Source: Pseudomonadales bacterium (lineage in GTDB: Bacteria > Pseudomonadota > Gammaproteobacteria > Pseudomonadales > UBA7239). Taken from it: a stretch of 6,452 nucleotides of DNA. The notes under the pieces are model-generated. The model worked only from the letters and a program-made list of their open reading frames with translations, had not been told where the DNA came from and made no database searches. Positions 1 through 5,921 of the stretch are shown one piece after another. Position 1 is the first letter of the stretch. Every line of letters starts with the position of its first letter. The stretch covers positions 1-6,452 of the forward strand of contig JAGRJA010000122.1 of assembly GCA_020443005.1 (NCBI GenBank). The letters are read 5' to 3'. Position numbers and translations under genes: made by a program.

Positions 1-2
1 GG

Positions 3-107
3 GTGATGCATATTGCGACCGATTCGGTGGATGCGAGCCTGCGTGCGAAAGTAGAGAAAGCTGTTCAATATTGCCCGAATCAGGCCTTGCGCCTTGAAGA
101 AAAATAA
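3..107 (+). CDS. C-terminal end of a single-cluster ferredoxin (P450-type), 5' truncated
   Basis: The first 34 codons of the window, ending at TAA 105-107, are the tail of a gene that begins upstream. The visible residues end in a helix followed by Cys-Pro-Asn-Gln-Ala-Leu and an acidic end (LEEK). That is the usual last-cysteine signature (CPxxAL) of the small 3Fe-4S/4Fe-4S ferredoxins of about 60-70 residues that pass electrons to bacterial cytochromes P450. The N-terminal cysteines are out of view, so the cluster type cannot be decided. It could be a stand-alone ferredoxin or the C-terminal domain of a P450-ferredoxin fusion such as the known CYP51-ferredoxin of Methylococcus. The next gene starts 21 bases downstream on the same strand, so it is probably co-transcribed. 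The family call is fairly secure; the P450 partner is inferred. Confidence 0.72.
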   Translation: MMHIATDSVDASLRAKVEKAVQYCPNQALRLEEK

Positions 108-128
108 TGTGAACGGGGCATTGTTCTT

Positions 129-1157
129 ATGAAGGTTTTCGTTACCGGTGCTACAGGACTGGTGGGTGCGCACAGTGTGCTGGCCCTGCTGGGTATGGGG
201 CATCAGGTCAGGTTACTGGTGAGAAATCGTGACAAGGCGAGGAATTATTTTCATCAGCAGAATGTTGTTGTTGATGACATTGTTGTCGGTGATATGCGCG
301 ATGAGCCGTTGGTGCGAGAGGCGATGAGCGGTTGTGATGCAGTCTTGCACTCGGCGGCACTTGTCGGTATTGAGCGTAAGCGGGCAGATGAGATTTTTAA
401 TGGCAACCTCGCAGGTTGCAAGGCGGTAGTGGGCAGTGCTGTTGAGCATGGCATAAAGCAGATTTTGTATGTGTCGAGTGTTGGTGCACTGTTTAACCCG
501 GGTCTTGAGGAAATCAATGAAAACACGCCTCTGGGTTCTGCTGCAGAAGCTTATGGAAAATCGAAGCTGGCCTGTGAAATTTTTGTGAGAGCGCTTCAGG
601 AAAAAGGAGCGCCGGTCAAAGTGACTTACCCTGCGGGCGTTATCGGCCCTGCAGATCCCGGCCTGAGTGAATCCAATCACGCTTTGAAGACTTTTATTGA
701 AACGATTGTGCCGATTACTGGCAGCGGCGGATTCCAGTTCGTTGACGCAAGGGATGTCGGGCTGACACATGCCATGCTGCTGGAAAAAGGCTGTGAGCGT
801 GATCCTCGTGAAGAAAGGTACATGCTTGGAGGGCATTATCATACCTGGTCGGCTTTTGCTGACCGCTTGGACAAACTGCGTGAAAAAAAGGTGCGGAGAA
901 TAGCGCTCCCTGTGAGTGTGTGGCATGGTATGGGAACCATCTGCGATGCGATCAAATATATCGTGCCTTTCGATTTTCCGATGACGAGAGAATCGATGGC
1001 AATGGTTACCGGCTGGGTGCCGGTGAATTCAAGTCGTGTTCTGAAGAAAACAGGGCTTGTTTTTACAGCGCCGGATAGAACCCTGACAGATACCTTGCAC
1101 TGGCTGCTTGAGGCCGGGCATTTGTCACAAAAAATGTTGGGAAACCTGAATGAATAA
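129..1157 (+). CDS. NAD(P)-dependent extended SDR, 3beta-hydroxysteroid dehydrogenase / epimerase-like
   Basis: This 342-residue protein has the layout of the extended short-chain dehydrogenases (NAD-dependent epimerase/dehydratase, 3beta-HSD and dihydroflavonol-reductase-like). The N-terminal Rossmann motif GATGLVG is at residues 7-13, the acidic GDMRD that contacts the adenine is near 54-58, HSAALVG is at 74-80, SS at 116-117, and the catalytic YxxxK pair is Tyr142/Lys146 (YGKSK). The YPAGVIGP segment at 167-174 is the usual substrate-loop start. Length is normal for the family. The likely reaction is NAD(P)-linked oxidation or reduction of a hydroxyl/keto group. A neighbouring cycloeucalenol-cycloisomerase-like gene makes a sterol or triterpenoid 3-hydroxyl an attractive substrate, possibly with C4 decarboxylation as in 3beta-HSD/D or bacterial SdmB, but this is inference. 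The start ATG at 129 has a G-rich GGGG (115-118) ten bases upstream. The cofactor-binding Rossmann motif begins six residues in, so no earlier start is needed. Confidence 0.85.
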   Translation: MKVFVTGATGLVGAHSVLALLGMGHQVRLLVRNRDKARNYFHQQNVVVDDIVVGDMRDEPLVREAMSGCDAVLHSAALVGIERKRADEIFNGNLAGCKAVVGSAVEHGIKQILYVSSVGALFNPGLEEINENTPLGSAAEAYGKSKLACEIFVRALQEKGAPVKVTYPAGVIGPADPGLSESNHALKTFIETIVPITGSGGFQFVDARDVGLTHAMLLEKGCERDPREERYMLGGHYHTWSAFADRLDKLREKKVRRIALPVSVWHGMGTICDAIKYIVPFDFPMTRESMAMVTGWVPVNSSRVLKKTGLVFTAPDRTLTDTLHWLLEAGHLSQKMLGNLNE

Positions 1158-1184
1158 AATATTTGATGTTGAACTTTTGAGAAC

Positions 1185-1190
1185 AGGAGA
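1185..1190 (+). promoter_or_regulatory. Ribosome binding site that bears on the NTF2-like start
   Basis: AGGAGA lies 3 bases before ATG 1194 and 6 bases before ATG 1197. The longer spacing is nearer the bacterial optimum, so the protein may begin with MAEYP rather than MMAEYP. Confidence 0.6.
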
Positions 1191-1193
1191 GAA

Positions 1194-1796
1194 ATGATGG
1201 CTGAGTATCCACGGGAAGAACTTGAGGAAATGGTCAGGCGCTGGATGGAGCATGCCCAGCGTGCAAAAGATGGCGATTGGGTAACGGATCTTATCGATTT
1301 TTATGCGGATGATGCGCACTACTCCTGGAATATCGGCCCCTATGAAGAATTTAATGCCTACGGTAAAAAAGAAATTGGTGAGCTGGCTATCGGCTACCAG
1401 ATGGAGGGTTTCGAGAATTGGGAGTACCCCTATCACGATGTTGTGATTGATGAAAAACGCGGTACGGTTATCTGTTTCTGGAAACAGATAGCCCCGGCAA
1501 AACGGGCCGATGGTTCCCGTTATGAGGTTGCCGGTATCGGCGGCTCCTGGTTTGAATACGGTGGCGATTACAAGTGGCGCTGGCAGCGCGACTTTTTTGA
1601 CTTTGGAAATGCTATGGAGCTGTTTCTGGAAATGGCGGGGGATGGTGTGCTTGAGCCTGCAGTGAAGAAGAAAATCCAGACGCAGGCAAAGGGTGGTTTG
1701 TTGCCGGGGCATTATCCTCTGGGCAAAAAACCCGGATTGCTGAAAAAACTGAAAAACTATCTGGCGATGATCAAGATCGTGTTGACGGGTAAATAA
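1194..1796 (+). CDS. NTF2/SnoaL-like fold protein, function unknown
   Basis: This 200-residue soluble protein looks like the NTF2/SnoaL superfamily (the cone-shaped fold of ketosteroid isomerases, polyketide cyclases and limonene-epoxide hydrolase). An N-terminal helix pair (residues 6-36) leads into FYADDAHYSW (36-45), typical of these proteins, then a GKKEI helix (57-61) and beta strands rich in Trp and Tyr (75-133). After about residue 145 there is an extra Lys-rich tail (157-200) beyond the usual 130-150-residue fold, ending in an amphipathic, strongly basic segment that might contact membrane. Catalytic residues cannot be assigned from sequence alone. It sits between the SDR and the CPI-like gene, 36 and 14 bases away, which suggests a shared substrate. 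Two adjacent ATGs are possible. AGGAGA at 1185-1190 is a strong ribosome site and is better spaced for the second (1197) than for the first (1194). Fold call moderate; role not determined. Confidence 0.75.
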   Translation: MMAEYPREELEEMVRRWMEHAQRAKDGDWVTDLIDFYADDAHYSWNIGPYEEFNAYGKKEIGELAIGYQMEGFENWEYPYHDVVIDEKRGTVICFWKQIAPAKRADGSRYEVAGIGGSWFEYGGDYKWRWQRDFFDFGNAMELFLEMAGDGVLEPAVKKKIQTQAKGGLLPGHYPLGKKPGLLKKLKNYLAMIKIVLTGK

Positions 1797-1810
1797 ACAG
1801 GGATTTTGAA

Positions 1811-2650
1811 ATGAGCGAAACAAGCATCTCATCCGGGTCGGGCACCCGCTGGTTATCGGAAAATCCGGATAAAGCCTGGGCTGAAAAAATTTACCTGCTT
1901 TACAGCCCGGTCTGGATGACAGTGATGGGTTTGGTGATGGCTACCGGCCTTGTCAACAGTTTCGGCGAGATCGCCTATAACCTGGTCGGCTTGCTGGTAA
2001 TGTTGCCGTTTTTACTGATACCGGCTTTTTTATCAGGCGCTCGTCCAGACTTGCATCAAGGCAAGGCATGGTATGAAACCTTCTGGTTCAAATCCAATTT
2101 GTACATGTGGTCTTTTGTTTTTTGGGGTTCGTACTTTGGTTCCGAATACTTTTTCGATGTACTGGGTATGGTCTACGACTATCCCATGATCGAAAAAACC
2201 AATTTCGATGCCGCTTTGCTGGGCAGCGGAGAGCAAAAAGTACCGCTGACCATGTACTTTCTGGCGCATGCCTATTTTATGACCTATCACACTACCGCGG
2301 TGGTGGTGTTACGGCGTATAAAAACATCGAATATACCGTTCAGGGCATTGATATGGCCGGTGATGATTTTTGTGATTGGTTATTTCTGGGCGTGGATGGA
2401 AACAAAAGCCATGGCCAACCCTTTTATTGAGCAGGCGTTCTATTACAAGGATATGGCCAGAATGCTGGCGTTTGGCTCAATTATGTATGCCTTTTACTTT
2501 ATCAGCAGTTTTCCGATTTATTATTTTCTGGATGAAGTCAGGGAAAAATCGTGGTCTCTCTGGTACACCTTTATGGCGAGTTGTACGGCAGGCATGTTAA
2601 CCATGTATTTGCTGGATTTCTGGACGCACTTTGTCGGTCCGATTTACTAG
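1811..2650 (+). CDS. Cycloeucalenol cycloisomerase-like (CPI1-like) integral membrane protein
   Basis: This 279-residue hydrophobic protein has about six or seven membrane segments (roughly residues 32-50, 56-75, 95-117, 145-167, 178-197, 216-240, 252-272). Compared from memory with plant CPI1 (about 280 residues), it shares a chain of motifs in the same order. These are NPxKxWxE followed by LLYxPxW (18-35), WFKxNL (92-97), YFFxVLG (113-119), VPxTxxFLxH (144-153), LRR (167-169), ETxAxAN (197-203), YAxYFIxSFP (226-235), DE (241-242) and LDxWxxFxGPI (268-278). Plant CPI1 opens the 9beta,19-cyclopropane of cycloeucalenol to give obtusifoliol in the endoplasmic reticulum; here the site would be the inner membrane. 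Differences are an insert of about a dozen residues around 129-143 and the lack of the plant C-terminal extension. The start has AGGGA at 1799-1803, seven bases upstream. It is 14 bases after the NTF2-like gene, so it is likely in the same operon. Homology is well supported; activity on cyclopropyl sterols is inference, since a related isomerase reaction is possible. Confidence 0.8.
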   Translation: MSETSISSGSGTRWLSENPDKAWAEKIYLLYSPVWMTVMGLVMATGLVNSFGEIAYNLVGLLVMLPFLLIPAFLSGARPDLHQGKAWYETFWFKSNLYMWSFVFWGSYFGSEYFFDVLGMVYDYPMIEKTNFDAALLGSGEQKVPLTMYFLAHAYFMTYHTTAVVVLRRIKTSNIPFRALIWPVMIFVIGYFWAWMETKAMANPFIEQAFYYKDMARMLAFGSIMYAFYFISSFPIYYFLDEVREKSWSLWYTFMASCTAGMLTMYLLDFWTHFVGPIY

Positions 2651-2684
2651 CAGTTTGAAAATTGATAGGTGTTGGGCCTGCTTT

Positions 2685-2707
2685 AGCCTGGACAGGCTTG
2701 TTGTTTT
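2685..2707 (+). terminator. Weak candidate rho-independent terminator after the CPI-like gene
   Basis: AGCCT (2685-2689) can pair with AGGCT (2694-2698) around a GGAC loop, followed by a T-rich tail (TTGTTGTTTT, 2698-2707). The stem is only five base pairs and the tail is interrupted by G, so termination would be inefficient. It lies 35 bases past the stop codon in a 170-base gap, which fits the end of the left transcription unit. Confidence 0.35.
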
Positions 2708-2820
2708 ACTGCAGGAGTTGTTTCCCGGAACGATATTTGTCAGGATGCAGAATTTGTCTGTGCAAGAATCTTTTTGAAGACGCTTGTAGAATGAATTGTT
2801 AAAAAATGGATGGATAGATT

Positions 2821-3930
2821 ATGAAAACCAAAGCAGCAGTGGCCTGGGAGGCAGGGAAACCCTTGTCGATTGAGGAAGTTGATCTTGAAGGCCCCAAAGC
2901 CGGAGAGGTGTTGGTTCGACTGGTTGCCACCGGCGTTTGTCATACCGATGCCTTTACCCTGAGTGGTGATGATCCGGAAGGTATCTTCCCTTGCATACTC
3001 GGCCATGAGGGCGCCGGGGTTGTGGAGGAGGTGGGTGCCGGCGTGACTTCTGTTGCGGTTGGCGATCATGTCATTCCTCTGTACACGCCGGAGTGCGGTA
3101 AGTGCAAGTTCTGTCTGTCAGGCAAAACCAATTTGTGTCAGGCGATTCGTGCAACGCAGGGCAAGGGCTTGATGCCGGATGGCACCTCACGCTTTTCGAA
3201 AAACGGCAAGCCGATCTTTCACTTCATGGGTACCTCGACCTTCTCCGAGTACACCGTATTGCCTGAAATTGCGGTTGCCAAAATCAACAAGGAGGCGCCG
3301 CTCGACAAGGTGTGCCTGCTGGGCTGTGGTATTTCTACCGGTATTGGTGCTGTATTGAATACGGCGAAGGTTGAGCCGGGTTCAACGGTAGCGATCTTCG
3401 GTCTGGGCGGTGTTGGCCTGAGTGCAGTCCAGGGAGCTGTGATGGCAAAAGCCAGTCGTATTCTGGTGGTTGATATTAACGAAGACAAATTTGAAATGGC
3501 GAAAGCGCTGGGGGCAACTGACTGCGTTAACCCGAAAAAATATGACAAGCCGATACAGGAAGTGATCGTTGATATCACCGATGGTGGCGTTGACTACTCC
3601 TTCGAATGTATCGGTAATGTGAATACCATGCGTGCAGCGCTGGAGTGCTGTCATAAAGGCTGGGGCGAATCCACTATTATCGGTGTAGCCGGTGCCGGGC
3701 AAGAGATCAGTACCCGTCCTTTCCAGCTGGTAACCGGTCGGGTGTGGCGAGGTTCGGCTTTTGGCGGTGTGAAAGGTCGATCCCAGTTGCCGGGTTATGT
3801 TGAACAATATATGCGCGGCGAAATCAAGATCGACGAAATGGTGACTTACACCATGCCACTGGAAGACATCAATCGTGCCTTTGATTTGATGCACGAAGGC
3901 AAGTCGATTCGCTCGGTGATTATTTACTAA
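2821..3930 (+). CDS. frmA: S-(hydroxymethyl)glutathione dehydrogenase / class III alcohol dehydrogenase
   Basis: This cytosolic enzyme oxidises S-hydroxymethylglutathione, formed spontaneously from formaldehyde and glutathione, to S-formylglutathione with NAD+. The 369-residue length is standard for bacterial class III ADH. Visible features include Cys40-His41-Thr42-Asp43 (GVCHTD) with catalytic zinc ligand Cys40, His62-Glu63 (GHEGAG), and the third catalytic ligand Cys169 (LLGCGISTG). The structural zinc lobe is Cys92, Cys95, Cys98 and Cys106. The ATQGKGLMPDGTSRF region (111-125) is characteristic of class III enzymes, and the GLGGVG dinucleotide motif is at 194-199 with acidic Asp218 ending the second strand, as in NAD-specific members. 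No key residue is missing. The start ATG at 2821 has only a weak GGATGGA upstream; an in-frame ATG 15 bases earlier is blocked by TAG. The partner fghA follows after 158 bases. The enzyme can also act on long-chain alcohols, but the pairing argues for formaldehyde clearance. Confidence 0.96.
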   Translation: MKTKAAVAWEAGKPLSIEEVDLEGPKAGEVLVRLVATGVCHTDAFTLSGDDPEGIFPCILGHEGAGVVEEVGAGVTSVAVGDHVIPLYTPECGKCKFCLSGKTNLCQAIRATQGKGLMPDGTSRFSKNGKPIFHFMGTSTFSEYTVLPEIAVAKINKEAPLDKVCLLGCGISTGIGAVLNTAKVEPGSTVAIFGLGGVGLSAVQGAVMAKASRILVVDINEDKFEMAKALGATDCVNPKKYDKPIQEVIVDITDGGVDYSFECIGNVNTMRAALECCHKGWGESTIIGVAGAGQEISTRPFQLVTGRVWRGSAFGGVKGRSQLPGYVEQYMRGEIKIDEMVTYTMPLEDINRAFDLMHEGKSIRSVIIY

Positions 3931-3965
3931 CAGAACAAGCATTAATTTTTGTCCGGACGGGCGAA

Positions 3966-4041
3966 GGTTTTTGAGGCACGCTGTGAATACATCCCTGTAA
4001 GCTCAACCGCGGCGTCCCTGCCGCGGATGGTCTCAAAAACC
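3966..4041. repeat. REP-like palindromic intergenic element between frmA and fghA
   Basis: A perfect ten-base inverted repeat, GGTTTTTGAG (3966-3975) and CTCAAAAACC (4032-4041), encloses a second GC-rich hairpin. In that inner hairpin CCGCGGC (4007-4013) pairs with GCCGCGG (4020-4026) around a short loop. The left arm between the stems contains GTGAATACATCCCTGTAAGC, a motif I recall from dispersed intergenic repeats of marine gammaproteobacteria; this is memory, not a search. There is no T-tract after the outer stem, so it is not a classical terminator, although a transcript would fold here. No second copy is visible in the window. A mobile, MITE- or REP-like origin is plausible. It may influence mRNA stability between the two formaldehyde genes. 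Confidence 0.65.
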
Positions 4042-4088
4042 TCCAGCCAATCCGGTTACCGATCAACCCCGGTTATTAGTCAGGCAGT

Positions 4089-4928
4089 ATGGAAATTATT
4101 TCAGAAAACAGAATCTTCGGTGGCAGGCAACTCAGGTTTAAGCATGCGTCTGCAGTCAACAACTGTGAAATGACTTGCGCCATTTACCTTCCGCCGCAGG
4201 TGGAAAACGGCAAGGTACCTGTGCTTTACTGGCTTTCGGGGCTTACTTGTACCGACGAAAATTTTGTGACCAAAGCCGGCGCCCAGCGTTATGCTGCCGA
4301 GCATGGGGTAGCGATTGTCGCGCCTGACACAAGCCCGCGAGGTGAAGGTGTGCCGGATGATCCTGAAGCAGCCTGGGATTTTGGTCTCGGCGCCGGTTTT
4401 TATGTGAATGCAACGCAAGCGCCCTGGAACCAACACTACCAGATGTATGATTACATCGTTACGGAATTGCCCAAACTCGTTAATGCGAACTTTCCGGTCG
4501 ATGGTTCGCGGCAGTCGATTTTCGGGCATTCCATGGGTGGTCATGGTGCCTTGACGATCGCGCTCAAAAATCCGGATAAATATCATTCTGTGTCGGCTTT
4601 CGCCCCCATTGTTTCTCCGCTTAACTGCCCCTGGGGTGAAAAAGCCTTGTCGAATTATATCGGTGCAAATCGTGAGTTATGGAAACAGTATGATACTTGC
4701 GCACTGATTCCCGGCGCGGATAAAAAATTTACCTTGCTGGTTGATCAGGGCAGTGCCGATAATTTTCTGAAAGAACAGCTGAAACCCGAGCTGTTGCAAG
4801 CAGCTTGCAAGGAGAATAACCACCCCTTGCAATTACGGATACGCGAGGGCTATGACCACAGTTACTATTTCATCGCCTCGTTTATGGGTGAGCATATTGC
4901 TTTTCACGCGCAACACTTGTCTGCTTAA
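4089..4928 (+). CDS. fghA: S-formylglutathione hydrolase
   Basis: This cytosolic serine esterase of the alpha/beta-hydrolase (esterase D) family hydrolyses S-formylglutathione to formate and glutathione, completing the pathway begun by frmA. The 279 residues match the family length. Ser148 sits in the nucleophile elbow GHSMGGHG (146-153), Asp224 in DQGSADNFL (219-227) and His257 in GYDHSYYF (254-261), together making the catalytic triad. The conserved LSGLTCTDENF (49-59), with Cys54 near the active site, and DTSPRG (80-85) are also present. The N-terminus (SENRIFGG, residues 5-12) aligns with the usual SENK-like beginning of the family, which supports ATG 4089 despite a weak upstream AGG (4082-4084). 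It follows frmA in the same direction, but the 158-base gap with a hairpin element leaves open whether the two are always co-transcribed. Confidence 0.96.
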   Translation: MEIISENRIFGGRQLRFKHASAVNNCEMTCAIYLPPQVENGKVPVLYWLSGLTCTDENFVTKAGAQRYAAEHGVAIVAPDTSPRGEGVPDDPEAAWDFGLGAGFYVNATQAPWNQHYQMYDYIVTELPKLVNANFPVDGSRQSIFGHSMGGHGALTIALKNPDKYHSVSAFAPIVSPLNCPWGEKALSNYIGANRELWKQYDTCALIPGADKKFTLLVDQGSADNFLKEQLKPELLQAACKENNHPLQLRIREGYDHSYYFIASFMGEHIAFHAQHLSA

Positions 4929-5111
4929 TCGGCTGCCGGGTTTCAGTGTGTGAAAGTGTCGGGGGGCGTTTTCAGTGTGCAGCCTACCTGCTGTGCATGG
5001 AATGAGTCCGAATGTGTCGGGTTTTGCATAAATGCCCGCTTTTACTTTCTTGTTCGGTGTGCATTCAAGTGCTGAAAAAAATCAACATTCAATCATCAAA
5101 AGAGTCTGAAT
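4929..5111. other. GT-rich intergenic region with short repeated words
   Basis: This 183-base gap lies between fghA and the crotonase gene. It contains TTTCAGTGTG twice (4941-4950 and 4970-4979), GTGTCGGG twice (4956-4963 and 5014-5021) and TGTGCA three times (4976-4981, 4992-4997, 5058-5063). No open frame with family resemblance, tRNA or convincing terminator is visible. The repeats could be regulator sites ahead of the crotonase gene, or simply compositional. No clear -35/-10 pair was found. Confidence 0.3.
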
Positions 5112-5921
5112 ATGAGCCATGATTTTGTCACTATCGAAAAACCGCGTCCGGGTATTGCTGTCGTAAAGCTGAATCGCCCTGAAAGGATGAATGCCATGGC
5201 CTTTGATGTCATGGTGCCGCTGAAGGAAGCCATTGAGGCCGTCAGTTTTGATAACACGGTACGCGTTGTGATTCTTACAGGTGAAGGAGAGGGTTTTTGC
5301 TCGGGCGCTGATCTTAAAGACCCCGGTTACCTGAGTATTTTTGACGGTCTGACCATGCCGGGTATTGCCCGTCGTGCCATGCGTGTACTGGATGATGCAC
5401 TGCTGGCCATACAGGAAATGCATCAGCCGGTTATTGCGGCTGTGAACGGTGCAGCCATTGGTGGCGGATTCTGTTTGAGCCTGATGGCCGATATCCGGGT
5501 TGCATCGGAGAAGGCTTATTTCCGGGCTGCGGGAATCAACAACGGCCTTACTGCGGCAGAACTCGGCCTGAGTTATTTGTTACCCAGAGCGGTTGGTGCT
5601 TCCCGTTCCAGCGAGATCATGCTCACAGGGCGTGATGTGGATGCACAGGAAGCAGAACGCATCGGCCTTGTTTCCAGAACGGTTTCTGCAGATACGCTGA
5701 TGGATACCTGTTATCAAATGGCAGAAAGCATTATGCAGCATAGCCAGATCGGTGTTGAGTTGACCAAGCAGATGTTGTGGGCCAGTCAAAGTGCCAGCAG
5801 CTTGCGCACCCATATCAACCATGAAGGTCACGCCCAGTTGTTTGTGCGTATGACCACCAAAAACTTTGAAGAAGCCATTCAGGCACGAAAAGAAAAACGC
5901 AAACCGGAATTCAAGGACTAA
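5112..5921 (+). CDS. Enoyl-CoA hydratase/isomerase (crotonase) family protein, EchA12-like
   Basis: This 269-residue cytosolic crotonase-fold protein has the CoA-ester oxyanion-hole segments GFCSGADLK (61-69) and AAIGGGF (114-120), plus the ADIRVAS strand (126-132). From memory it closely resembles mycobacterial EchA12, with shared stretches near LNRPERMN (20-27), FDVMVPLKEA (31-40) and FRAAGINNGLTA (137-148). The two glutamates of classical enoyl-CoA hydratase appear to be replaced by Cys121 and Gly141. Glu150 (TAAELG) falls where isomerase-type members such as PaaG carry an acidic catalytic residue. It may therefore be an isomerase or a different lyase rather than a true 2-enoyl hydratase. 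It binds a CoA thioester; the acyl group is unknown. AAAAGAG (5098-5104) is a plausible ribosome site seven bases before the ATG. A flavin reductase gene follows after 101 bases. Family call strong; exact reaction open. Confidence 0.88.
   Translation: MSHDFVTIEKPRPGIAVVKLNRPERMNAMAFDVMVPLKEAIEAVSFDNTVRVVILTGEGEGFCSGADLKDPGYLSIFDGLTMPGIARRAMRVLDDALLAIQEMHQPVIAAVNGAAIGGGFCLSLMADIRVASEKAYFRAAGINNGLTAAELGLSYLLPRAVGASRSSEIMLTGRDVDAQEAERIGLVSRTVSADTLMDTCYQMAESIMQHSQIGVELTKQMLWASQSASSLRTHINHEGHAQLFVRMTTKNFEEAIQARKEKRKPEFKD

Noticed and set aside
213..926. Long - strand open frame (237 codons) inside the SDR gene
   Set aside because: The + strand gene has clear Rossmann and YxxxK motifs; the antisense translation resembles nothing and has an odd Arg/His/Thr-rich composition.
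1125..1832. Long open frame on the - strand (235 codons) across the NTF2-like gene
   Set aside because: It lies antisense to a gene with a good ribosome site and recognisable fold, and its translation has no family resemblance. It is a shadow frame.
2107..2600. Two + strand frames of 107 and 74 codons inside the CPI-like gene
   Set aside because: Out-of-frame shadows of a well supported membrane protein, with no ribosome sites.
1811..2650. Reading the membrane protein as an emopamil-binding protein (Delta8-Delta7 sterol isomerase)
   Set aside because: EBP-type proteins are shorter with four or five membrane segments, and the motif order here matches CPI1 instead.
2785..2820. TAGAAT (2787-2792) as the -10 box of a frmA promoter
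   Set aside because: It fits the -10 consensus at five of six positions, but no -35 box is found at 16-18 bases upstream. TTGTCA at 2737-2742 is too far away.
3382..3942. - strand open frame of 186 codons over the 3' half of frmA
   Set aside because: Antisense to a fully conserved class III alcohol dehydrogenase, with no motif of its own.
3949..4173. Short + strand frame (74 codons) running from the frmA-fghA gap into fghA
   Set aside because: It runs through the REP-like hairpin element and overlaps the start of fghA in another frame; no ribosome site or family likeness.
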